This document shows, in pieces, positions 1-6,381 of a DNA stretch of 10,736 bases. Made by a program: the position numbers and the translations under genes. Source of the stretch: Clostridia bacterium (GTDB taxonomy: Bacteria; Bacillota; Clostridia; Oscillospirales; CAG-272); the NCBI GenBank assembly GCA_017451975.1, contig JAFTNI010000119.1:1-10736 (forward strand), written 5' to 3'. The stretch's first letter is position 1, and the number at the start of each line of letters is the position of its first letter. Under the pieces are notes generated by a model. That model was not told the origin of the DNA and did not search any database. It was given only the letters and a program-made list of their open reading frames with translations.

Positions 1-64
1 ATTTATCTCCCCACAGTACACCTATAAGGTGTAACACACTATACCTTGCCTGCAAGACATGTAA

Positions 65-100
65 AAAAGGACAGAGAAATTTCACATTCTCTGTCCTTTT
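65..100 (-). terminator. Intrinsic terminator of the patatin remnant
   Basis: A perfect 14-bp inverted repeat (65-78 with 87-100) encloses an 8-nt loop. Read on the minus strand the right arm ends in a run of six T residues (68-63), the classic layout of a Rho-independent terminator. It lies about 60 bases past the stop codon of the minus-strand patatin remnant. On the plus strand the tail is only TTTT then GCC, so plus-strand termination would be weaker. Confidence 0.8.
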
Positions 101-102
101 GC

Positions 103-152
103 CGTAGGGGCGAACTGCGTTCGCCCGCGGGCGTTCACAGAACGCCCCTACG
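103..152. repeat. GC-rich palindromic repeat, about 50 bp
   Basis: The outer arms CGTAGGGGCG (103-112) and CGCCCCTACG (143-152) pair perfectly over 10 bp. A second short stem sits inside (115-117 with 138-140), and the centre holds a self-complementary 12-mer, CGCCCGCGGGCG (122-133). It is much more GC-rich than its flanks. GTAGGGGCG-ended palindromes are a recurring type of intergenic repeat in gut Clostridia (recollection, not a search). It sits between the decayed 3' end of the patatin remnant and that gene's terminator, so it may have inserted there or formed the junction of the deletion. Confidence 0.7.
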
Positions 153-163
153 AAGATGATTTT

Positions 164-436
164 CTATCGGTAGGTATAACCTGCTTTATAGCAGGCACCC
201 CTTTTGCGGCTTTTCTTTTTGCGGTAGCCTTTTTCGCGCGTGAGAATGACAACGTTGAGCCCATAGCCTATTTTTATGAAAGCTTCAAGCGGAATGCTGT
301 CGGCGCAGCCGCCGTCGAGGTACTTTTTGCCCTCTATTTCCACAATGCGTGAAACGAACGGGAGCGAGGCAGAGGCGCGGAGGTAATCTATCTGCGCGCG
401 CATACCGCCACCCTCCAGCACAAGCCCTGTTTTCAT
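164..436 (-). pseudogene. Patatin-like phospholipase remnant, internally deleted and C-terminally truncated
   Basis: The reading frame starts MKTGLVLEGGGMR at 436, the conserved N-terminus and oxyanion-hole loop of patatin-like phospholipases. It then jumps directly into a motif from the second half of the domain, IDYLRASASLPFVS, followed by KKYLDGG (the catalytic Asp motif) and a Lys/Arg-rich stretch, and stops after 90 residues. Family members of this type are about 280-300 residues. The GxSxG nucleophile block, roughly 110-130 residues, is missing between MR and AQIDYL, and about 100 C-terminal residues are gone. The junction keeps the frame. Without the serine it cannot be a working lipase. 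A promoter (475-504) and a terminator (65-100) still frame it. A longer reading to an ATG at 493 exists, but that ATG lies upstream of the predicted transcript start, so the start at 436 is preferred. Confidence 0.82.
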
Positions 437-474
437 AATTATCAATCTCTTTCTCAAGTTTATTTTATATATAA

Positions 475-504
475 ATTTTACCATTGAAGGCAAGGCTGTG
501 TCAA
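475..504 (-). promoter_or_regulatory. Promoter of the patatin remnant (TTGACA-N18-TGgTAAAAT)
   Basis: On the minus strand the -35 box is a full-consensus TTGACA (504-499). An 18-base spacer follows, ending in the extended -10 dinucleotide TG (483-482), then TAAAAT (480-475). Transcription would begin near 468, about 32 bases before the ATG at 436. The promoter looks intact although the gene is broken. Confidence 0.7.
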
Positions 505-538
505 GCAGAGATTTCGCCTAATTGTTTACAATATCACA

Positions 539-567
539 TTGAAAAAATCCGCGTATTATGATAAAAT
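539..567 (+). promoter_or_regulatory. Promoter of the first operon (TTGAAA-N17-TGaTAAAAT)
   Basis: TTGAAA (539-544), a 17-base spacer and TAAAAT (562-567), with the extended -10 TG at 559-560, form a good SigA-type promoter. Transcription should begin near 574. The ATG at 558 lies upstream of that point, so it cannot be the start of the following gene on this transcript. Confidence 0.72.
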
Positions 568-602
568 TGAATTGTATAAATAAATTCGCAAGGAGAAATG
601 TT

Positions 603-1697
603 GTGGCAAATAAAATAGCAAGGCTTGGCGTTAGCAAGCAGGATTACCTGAAGTTGGGACTTAAGAAAAACGTGATAGCAAAGTGGGAAGACGGGCTTCG
701 CACAAGCGGCAAGCTCGGTGAATACGAATGGTGGTATTTCGATGCGAAGCTGGAGGGCGGATACTCGCTTGTTATAATTTTCTATTCCCAGCCCGTTACG
801 GCGGCAACACTTGGCTATGCGCCGTGCGTTTCCTTTTCGCTTACGGGCGGCGGATACGATATTATGGAAGAAGTAAGCGCAAAAATAAAGGATTGCAGCT
901 TTTCACGCGAGGGGTGCGACGTAAAAATCGGCAAAAACACCTTTTCGGGCGACCTGCGCAACTACAAAATACATTTTGAAAACGAGAGAATACGCTGTGA
1001 AGTAAGCCTGTGCGGTCTTGCGGAAAGCTACCGCCACCACACGGGCGAATTTTTCTTTGGCAAGAAGAAATATTTCGCGTGGCTGCCCTCTGTGCCCGAG
1101 GGCAGAGTTAAAGCCGAAATAACCGTAGACGGCAAGAAAATGGAGCTTACGGGCTCGGGCTACCACGACCACAACTGGGGTAATGTGGGTATGTTCTGGC
1201 TTATGCACCACTGGTATTGGGGCAGGGCGAAAATCGGCGAATACCAGGTTATTTCAAGCTATATAACGGCGAGAGAGGAATATGGCTACGAGCATTTTCC
1301 GATATTCGTTATATATAAAAACGGCGAAAAGCTGGGCTGTGATATAAAAGCGATAAAATACGAGCAGAAGGAGCCCGCCTTCGACGAAACCACGCAAAAG
1401 CACTACCACAAAAAGCTTATTTACGATTACAACGACGGCAAGCACCACTTCCGCATAACGTACGCGGCAGAGGACATTATAGAAACCTTCGTTGCCGACC
1501 AGGGGCATGGCTCTGCGCGCGCAAAGGCAAGCAAGGCGCTTATCTGGTTCGTGAAGAAAATGAAGCTTTCGCCGAGCTATATAAGAATGGTGGGCACGGT
1601 TACGCTAGAGCGCTTTGAAGGAGAAAATATTGCGGAAACGGTTTCCGAAAACGGCATTTGGGAGCAAATGTACTTCGGGCTTGATAAAGACGTATAA
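603..1697 (+). CDS. AttH/CrtC-family lipocalin-like protein (putative hydratase or cyclase fold)
   Basis: This encodes 364 residues when started at GTG 603, where an AAGGAG box (590-595) lies 7 bases upstream. An in-frame ATG at 558 falls upstream of the predicted transcript start and has no ribosome site. Family signatures are EWWYF at residues 42-46, a cluster FAWLPSVPEGR near 158-168, and GSGYHDHNWGN at 184-194. These are hallmarks of the AttH / carotenoid 1,2-hydratase (CrtC) superfamily, a double lipocalin-like beta fold whose members bind or transform hydrophobic substrates. No signal peptide or membrane segment is seen. It is the first gene of a five-gene operon, 13 bases before the C-S lyase gene. 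No carotenoid genes are nearby, so a carotenoid role is unlikely and the substrate is unknown. Family call firm; catalytic activity uncertain. Confidence 0.8.
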   Translation: MANKIARLGVSKQDYLKLGLKKNVIAKWEDGLRTSGKLGEYEWWYFDAKLEGGYSLVIIFYSQPVTAATLGYAPCVSFSLTGGGYDIMEEVSAKIKDCSFSREGCDVKIGKNTFSGDLRNYKIHFENERIRCEVSLCGLAESYRHHTGEFFFGKKKYFAWLPSVPEGRVKAEITVDGKKMELTGSGYHDHNWGNVGMFWLMHHWYWGRAKIGEYQVISSYITAREEYGYEHFPIFVIYKNGEKLGCDIKAIKYEQKEPAFDETTQKHYHKKLIYDYNDGKHHFRITYAAEDIIETFVADQGHGSARAKASKALIWFVKKMKLSPSYIRMVGTVTLERFEGENIAETVSENGIWEQMYFGLDKDV

Positions 1698-1710
1698 AAG
1701 GAGTAAGGCT

Positions 1711-2919
1711 ATGAAATACGATTTTGAAACGGTTATAGAAAGAAACGGCAAGGATGCACTTGCCGTGGATGCAATAGGCGGCGGCTGGGCGCCCGGCGCG
1801 CCGAAGGCGGGCTTCGACGCCATACCCATGTGGGTGGCAGATATGAACTTTTCCACTGTACCGACAATTACGCAGGCTATTATAGAAAGGGCGAGCCACC
1901 CACTTTTCGGCTACTTTTCAACGAGAGATGAATATTACGCTTCTATTATAGAGTGGCAAAGCAAGCGAAACGGCGCGGAAGGGCTTTTGCCCGAGCACAT
2001 CGGCTATGAAAACGGCGTGCTGGGCGGGCTTATGTCTGCCATGGGCGTGCTTTGCTCGCGCGGGGGCGCGGTGCTCGTGCATTCGCCTACGTATATGGGC
2101 TTTACGGGCTCGCTTAAAAACGGCGGCTACCGCATTGTGGAAAGCCCGCTTTACCGCGACGGGTGCGGCACCTGGCGCATGGATTTTGAGGATATGGAAA
2201 AGAAAATATGCGAAAACAATATTCACGCCGCTATTTTCTGCTCACCGCACAACCCCACGGGGCGTGTGTGGGAAAAATGGGAAATAGAAAAAGCTATGGA
2301 GATTTATAAAAAGCACGACGTTTATGTAGTTTCCGATGAAATATGGTCTGATATTATTCTGCACGGCAATAAGCATACGCCCACACAATCTGTAAGCGAT
2401 GACGCAAGAAATCGCACGGTTGCGCTCTACGCGCCCTCAAAAACCTTTAACCTTGCGGGGCTCATAGGCTCCTACCATATTATATATAATAAATACCTTC
2501 GCGAAAGAGTGGAAAAGGAGGCATCGCTTTGCCACTATAATTCCATGAACGTGCTTTCCATGCACGCGCTCATCGGTGCGTACAAGCCCGAGGGGCACGA
2601 GTGGGTAGATGAGCTTCGCGAGGTTATTTCCGCAAACGTAGATTATGCGTGCGGCTATATAAGCTCGCACTTCGAGGGTGTGAGCGCCGCGAAGCCCGAG
2701 GGTACTTATATGGTGTTTATGGATTGCCGCGAGTGGCTGGAGAAGCACGGCAAAACTCTTGCCGAGCTTGTGAAGATGGGGCACGACGTTGGCGTGGCGT
2801 GGCAAAACGGCACGGCGCACGGCGGCACGGAGCATATTCGCCTTAACCTTGCGCTGCCGCTTTCGCGCGTGAGGGAGGCTTTTGCCAGAATGGATAAGTA
2901 CGTTTTTAACGCGGAGTGA
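1711..2919 (+). CDS. MalY/PatB-type PLP-dependent C-S beta-lyase or aminotransferase
   Basis: This is a 402-residue fold-type I PLP enzyme; family members are usually about 390-400 long. The ATG at 1711 follows AAAAGGAG (1696-1703) by 7 bases. Visible landmarks are IPMWVADMNF (38-47, typical of MalY/PatB), NPTG (181-184), SDEIW (208-212, the Asp that contacts the PLP ring nitrogen), APSKTFN with Schiff-base Lys244, and HIRLNLA with carboxylate-binding Arg377. MalY/PatB enzymes cleave cystathionine or other cysteine S-conjugates to thiol, pyruvate and ammonia, in the cytosol. It lies in the middle of an operon and not beside methionine biosynthesis genes, so the substrate could be an S-conjugate linked to the neighbouring enzymes (inference). 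A plain aminotransferase role cannot be excluded. Confidence 0.88.
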   Translation: MKYDFETVIERNGKDALAVDAIGGGWAPGAPKAGFDAIPMWVADMNFSTVPTITQAIIERASHPLFGYFSTRDEYYASIIEWQSKRNGAEGLLPEHIGYENGVLGGLMSAMGVLCSRGGAVLVHSPTYMGFTGSLKNGGYRIVESPLYRDGCGTWRMDFEDMEKKICENNIHAAIFCSPHNPTGRVWEKWEIEKAMEIYKKHDVYVVSDEIWSDIILHGNKHTPTQSVSDDARNRTVALYAPSKTFNLAGLIGSYHIIYNKYLRERVEKEASLCHYNSMNVLSMHALIGAYKPEGHEWVDELREVISANVDYACGYISSHFEGVSAAKPEGTYMVFMDCREWLEKHGKTLAELVKMGHDVGVAWQNGTAHGGTEHIRLNLALPLSRVREAFARMDKYVFNAE

Positions 2920-2921
2920 TT

Positions 2922-3515
2922 ATGAAGATACACGATATATCGCAGGAGGTATTTTCTTCGGAGGTCTACCCGGGCGACCCTGCGCCCGTAAAGCAGACTC
3001 TTTCCTCTATGGAGTCGGGCGACCTATATAACCTCACGGCTTTTTCTATGTGCGCGCATAACGGTACGCACATAGACGCACCGCGCCACTTTATAGCAGA
3101 TGGCAAAAGCGTAGATGAGCTTGCGCTCGAGGCGGCGGTGGGGCTTGCCTATGTTGCCGAGTGCGAGGGAGATATTTCCGCCGAAGATGCAAGAAAATTT
3201 CTTTGCAAAGCAAAAAACGCGCGCGATGGCGCAGAGAAGCGTATTCTCCTAAAGGGTGGCGCCGTGGTAACAGAAGCGGCGGCAGATGTTTTTGCCGCGG
3301 CGAAAACCCTGCTTCTGGGCGTGGAGGGGCAGACGGTAGGGCCCGAAAACGCACCTATGCAGGTGCATCAGGTTTTGCTCGGTGCGGGCACTGTGCTTCT
3401 CGAGGGCGTGCGCCTCGGTGACGTGAGCGAGGGCGCGTGCTTCCTTTCTGCCGCACCGCTTAATCTTGCAGGGGCAGACGGAGCGCCTTGCCGCGCGTAT
3501 ATAATTGAAATTTAA
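2922..3515 (+). CDS. Cyclase-family metal hydrolase (kynurenine formamidase-like)
   Basis: This encodes 197 residues, close to the roughly 200-210 usual for the KynB-like cyclase family. The signature HNGTHIDAPRHF holds the metal-ligand set His46, His50, Asp52 and His56, and a second conserved block has His149 and Glu161 (VHQVLLGAGTVLLEGV). The start is ATG 2922, served by GGAG at 2913-2916 inside the end of the previous gene; a GTG at 2916 is also in frame but overlaps that box. Known members hydrolyse N-formylkynurenine or related amides and lactones, and some act on polyketide-like substrates. No tryptophan-degradation genes are adjacent, so the kynurenine label should not be taken as its substrate. 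The 2-base gap to the PLP enzyme gene implies tight co-expression. Confidence 0.85.
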   Translation: MKIHDISQEVFSSEVYPGDPAPVKQTLSSMESGDLYNLTAFSMCAHNGTHIDAPRHFIADGKSVDELALEAAVGLAYVAECEGDISAEDARKFLCKAKNARDGAEKRILLKGGAVVTEAAADVFAAAKTLLLGVEGQTVGPENAPMQVHQVLLGAGTVLLEGVRLGDVSEGACFLSAAPLNLAGADGAPCRAYIIEI

Positions 3516-3532
3516 AGAAAAGGAGAACGGCT

Positions 3533-4012
3533 ATGACGAGGGAAGACGCATATTTTGAAAGAATACTTTTGCTTGCGGGGCTTTGGGAGGGCTATGACAA
3601 ATGGCTCGGCTTTTACCTTGAAAATGAAGATCCGCTTTCCGATATAGTGCTTGAGCTTGTCGATTGCCACAATGATATGAAGGAGGTGGAATACCGCCTT
3701 AACCTTTATTGCGGGGAAAAGCCTTTCGACGAGGAAAGCGTGCACGAAAGGCTTCGCGTTTTTCTTTGCGACTCCTATAAAAGTGGAAAAATGGCGAAGG
3801 ATGCGGTGCTTGCAACAATGGGCAAATTTTCGCGCATTTTACCGGATGGCGGCGATTTCGTGAATAATTGCAGGGTTTTATACGATTATTACGACCTTGT
3901 GGAGGAGCGAATGATTGCCGAAGAAAGATTTGAGGCGGTGATGCTCGCTTTTCTTGAAAGGAATGAGAGGGTAAACACGGACAAATTTTGGAAGAAGGTG
4001 AAAAGAAGATGA
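3533..4012 (+). CDS. Unknown 159-residue soluble protein in the operon
   Basis: The gene is real by context: AAAGGAG (3519-3525) lies 7 bases before ATG 3533, it follows the cyclase gene by 17 bases, and its TGA overlaps the next ATG in an ATGA junction (4009-4012), which suggests translational coupling. The protein is highly charged and appears mostly helical. An acidic, aromatic N-terminal half (WEGYDKWLGFYLENEDPLSD) is followed by alternating charged helices and a basic tail (KFWKKVKRR). There is no signal peptide, membrane segment or recognisable catalytic motif. I do not recognise the family. A small accessory or regulatory partner of the flanking enzymes is possible but unproven. Confidence 0.82.
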   Translation: MTREDAYFERILLLAGLWEGYDKWLGFYLENEDPLSDIVLELVDCHNDMKEVEYRLNLYCGEKPFDEESVHERLRVFLCDSYKSGKMAKDAVLATMGKFSRILPDGGDFVNNCRVLYDYYDLVEERMIAEERFEAVMLAFLERNERVNTDKFWKKVKRR

Positions 4013-4803
4013 AAAAATACGTGCTTATAACGGGCGCATACGGCGGTATGGGGCGAAAAACGGCAAAGCTACTTGCAAGCCAGGGCTTTTGTGTTTTCGC
4101 AATGGACAGAAAAACAGGCGCACCCGAGGAAAATATTATACCGATAGAGGCAGACGTGACCGACGAAAAAAGCGTTGCGGCGGCTTTCGAAAAAGTGAGC
4201 AAGCATACGCAAAGGCTTTACGCCATAGTGCATTTTGCGGGAGTTTATATGCTCGATTCGCTTTTGGAAATGCCCACGGAAAGCTTCGAGCGCATTTGCC
4301 GCGTGAACTTATTCGGCGCGTTTCTTGTGAATAAGATTTTTCTGCCAATGCTGAGGAAGGGTAGCCGAATACTTATTACCACAAGCGAGCTTGCGCCGCT
4401 TGACCCTTTGCCTTTTACGGGCGTTTACGCTGTAACGAAGGCGGCGCTCGATAAATATGCATATTCCCTCAGAATGGAGGCGCAGCTTCTCGGTATTTCG
4501 GTTTCCGTGCTGCGCGCGGGCGCTGTAGCGACGGATATGCTGGGCGCTTCCACCTCTGCGCTCGATAAATTCTGCGAAAGCACGAAGCTTTACACCTGCA
4601 ACGCGGAAAGGTTCAAAAAAATTGTGGAAAGTGTGGAGGCGCGGAATATCGCGCCCGAAAAGCTTGCGGCAAAGGCCGCGAATATACTCGTTGAGAAAAA
4701 TCCGCGCTTTGCCTACAGCATAAACCGCAACCCTCTTTTGCTTATGCTGAATACACTTCCAAAGCGCACGCAGCTGTGGATAATAAAGCAGGTTTTGAAG
4801 TAA
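4009..4803 (+). CDS. Short-chain dehydrogenase/reductase (SDR), first copy
   Basis: This is a 264-residue classical SDR. It shows the nucleotide-binding TGAYGGMG (8-15), Asp33 at the end of the second strand (suggesting NAD(H) over NADP(H)), acidic ADVTD (48-52), Asn100, Ser126 and the catalytic YAVTK pair Tyr140/Lys144. Two positions depart from the norm: the usual NNAG is HFAG (75-78) and the usual PG after the active site is AG (170-171). The C-terminal 25 residues are hydrophobic and basic, as in SDRs that handle lipid-like substrates (inference). The ATG overlaps the upstream stop by 4 bases, with AAGGTG at 3995-4000 as ribosome site. It is the last gene of the first operon; no strong terminator follows within 80 bases. 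Substrate unknown. Confidence 0.9.
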   Translation: MKKYVLITGAYGGMGRKTAKLLASQGFCVFAMDRKTGAPEENIIPIEADVTDEKSVAAAFEKVSKHTQRLYAIVHFAGVYMLDSLLEMPTESFERICRVNLFGAFLVNKIFLPMLRKGSRILITTSELAPLDPLPFTGVYAVTKAALDKYAYSLRMEAQLLGISVSVLRAGAVATDMLGASTSALDKFCESTKLYTCNAERFKKIVESVEARNIAPEKLAAKAANILVEKNPRFAYSINRNPLLLMLNTLPKRTQLWIIKQVLK

Positions 4804-4889
4804 GCGAAGTATAAACGCAAAGCGCAAGCATCGGCGCCCGTGTATAGCCCACAAAGCTGCAATCGCAAAAAGTAAACGCCGCTACTGCG

Positions 4890-4931
4890 CCATATTTGCG
4901 CGGCACGGTTGATTTCGCCGCGCAAATATGG
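4890..4931. repeat. Perfect 14-bp inverted repeat around the second-operon promoter
   Basis: CCATATTTGCGCGG (4890-4903) and its exact complement (4918-4931) are separated by 14 bases. The -35 box of the promoter at 4909-4937 lies in the loop and the right arm fills the spacer up to the extended -10. It could be an operator for a dimeric repressor, or a weak terminator for the upstream SDR gene (the following TAAAATATATTTTA is not a clean U tract). The placement around the promoter favours an operator. Confidence 0.65.
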
Positions 4932-4937
4932 TAAAAT
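4909..4937 (+). promoter_or_regulatory. Promoter of the second operon (TTGATT-N17-TGgTAAAAT)
   Basis: TTGATT (4909-4914), a 17-base spacer and TAAAAT (4932-4937), with extended -10 TG at 4929-4930. Predicted start near 4944 leaves a leader of about 30 nt, containing a small AT-rich palindrome (ATAAAG/CTTTAT, 4945-4958) just before the AAGGGA ribosome site. The leader is too short for a standard riboswitch and no preQ1-type aptamer is evident. Confidence 0.68.
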
Positions 4938-4973
4938 ATATTTTATAAAGAACTTTATCAAGGGAATTTTTTA

Positions 4974-5717
4974 ATGCTGAAACTTAAAAATTTTATCAAA
5001 AGAGAAATAAACGAAACTGCCTTGCTTCTGCGCTGTATACCCGCCACGGTAGTAACGCTTTTTGTGGTGAGCGTTATTTGTATGAACCTGCTTGCGAACA
5101 AAACGCTCGTTCAGCTCGATTTTATCGCGCTCGACGGCGGTATTCTCATATCGTGGCTTTCGTTCATGTGCATGGATATAATAACGAAGCACTTCGGCCC
5201 GAAGGCAAGCACGAAAATTTCTGTGCTCGCCTGCGCGATAAATCTTTTAACCTGCCTTATATTTTTCGTGGCGAGCGCCATACCCTCAAACGCGGCAGAC
5301 TATACCGCGTTCAACGGCATTTTCGGCGGTACATGGTTCATACTTCTGGGCAGCACTGTGGCTTTTCTTGCCTCTGCCGTGCTTAATAACGTGCTGAACT
5401 TTACAATTTCACGCGCTTTTAAAAGAAACCCAAACGGCAAAACGGCGTACGCCGTGAGCGTTTACGTTTCCACGTTCGTAGGGCAGTTTTTCGATAATTT
5501 TATCTTTTCCTTAATAGTTTTCGTGGGCTTTGCGCCCATTTACTGGAACGGATTTCACTGGACAGTGCTGCAGTGCGCCGCTTGTGCGCTTACGGGCGCC
5601 GTGGCGGAGCTTATTATGGAAATAATATTTTCGCCCATTGGCTACCGCATAACTAAAAAATGGCGCGAAAACGCCGTTGGCAGGGCGTATCTTGAATATA
5701 TGGGAAAGGGAGAATGA
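4974..5717 (+). CDS. VUT/YhhQ-family transporter (putative queuosine-precursor transporter)
   Basis: This is a 247-residue integral membrane protein with about six hydrophobic segments, near residues 21-41, 52-71, 80-103, 119-147, 159-190 and 198-222. Landmarks of the VUT/YhhQ family include NLLANKT (38-44), LDGGILISWLSF (53-64), a DIITK-HFGPK stretch (68-77) and GQFFDNFIF (170-178). Characterised YhhQ imports the queuosine precursors preQ0/preQ1. AAGGGA (4960-4965) lies about 8 bases before ATG 4974. The neighbours are an SDR, an Imm26-like protein and a hydrolase, not tRNA-guanine transglycosylase or queuosine biosynthesis genes, so the cargo is inferred from family only. It is the first gene of the second operon. 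Its stop nearly abuts the next start. Confidence 0.85.
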   Translation: MLKLKNFIKREINETALLLRCIPATVVTLFVVSVICMNLLANKTLVQLDFIALDGGILISWLSFMCMDIITKHFGPKASTKISVLACAINLLTCLIFFVASAIPSNAADYTAFNGIFGGTWFILLGSTVAFLASAVLNNVLNFTISRAFKRNPNGKTAYAVSVYVSTFVGQFFDNFIFSLIVFVGFAPIYWNGFHWTVLQCAACALTGAVAELIMEIIFSPIGYRITKKWRENAVGRAYLEYMGKGE

Positions 5718-5719
5718 AA

Positions 5720-6373
5720 ATGAAGGCTTTGGTAACGGGCACAACACAAGGTATAGGCAAGGCAATAGCAGAGCTTTTTCTTGAAAGAGGGCACGAGGTC
5801 ATTGGCATAGACAGGCAAAAAGCAGGTATATGCCACGAAAATTACACGCACTTTACCTGCGACGTGCGTGACCGCGCGCATTTGCCCGAAATAGACGGGG
5901 TGAACGTGCTTATAAACAACGCGGGCACACAGAATGAGGAAGATATAGACATAAACCTGAAGGCGCTTATTTACATAACGGAAAAATACGGCGTGCAGAA
6001 AAATATAAAATCCATTCTGAACATTGGCTCAGCAAGCGCGCATACGGGCGCGGAATTTCCCGAATACTGCGCAAGCAAGGGCGGCGTGCTTGCCTACACG
6101 AAAAACGTGGCGATGCGCGTGGCGAAATTCGGTGCTACGTGCAACAGCCTCGACCCGGGCGGTGTGCTTACGCCGCTTAACGAATGCGTTATGAACGACG
6201 AGGAGCTTTGGGCGCAGATAATGGACGAAACGCCTCTTCGCAGGTGGGCAACGCCCGAGGAAATGGCAGAATGGGCGTATTTCCTCACGGCCACGAACAA
6301 GTTCTGCACGGGGCAGAGCATACTCGTGGACGGCGGCGAGGCTATAAACTATAACTTTATATGGAAGGACTAG
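5720..6373 (+). CDS. Short-chain dehydrogenase/reductase (SDR), second copy
   Basis: This is a 217-residue, compact classical SDR with all expected motifs: TGTTQGIG (6-13), Asp31 (NAD(H) preference), CDVRD (47-51), NNAG (66-69), Asn79, Ser104/Ser106, YCASK with Tyr116/Lys120, and PGG (146-148). It ends with the LVDGGEAINYNF type of tail seen in FabG-like and sugar or alcohol dehydrogenases. It is shorter than the usual 245-260, mainly between the first two motif blocks. ATG 5720 is chosen because GGGAG (5708-5712) sits 7 bases upstream; an ATG at 5714 is only 1 base from that box. It is more canonical than, and clearly different from, the SDR ending the first operon. Substrate unknown. Confidence 0.9.
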   Translation: MKALVTGTTQGIGKAIAELFLERGHEVIGIDRQKAGICHENYTHFTCDVRDRAHLPEIDGVNVLINNAGTQNEEDIDINLKALIYITEKYGVQKNIKSILNIGSASAHTGAEFPEYCASKGGVLAYTKNVAMRVAKFGATCNSLDPGGVLTPLNECVMNDEELWAQIMDETPLRRWATPEEMAEWAYFLTATNKFCTGQSILVDGGEAINYNFIWKD

Positions 6374-6381
6374 CGCACTTT

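Noticed and set aside
1..64. Possible gene end or RNA at the left edge
   Set aside because: Only a 7-bp hairpin (17-23 with 27-33) is visible; no frame or RNA family could be supported.
4804..4973. Possible preQ1 or other riboswitch before the VUT transporter
   Set aside because: The predicted transcript leader is only about 30 nt and lacks the conserved preQ1 aptamer pattern; the visible dyad lies mostly upstream of the start.
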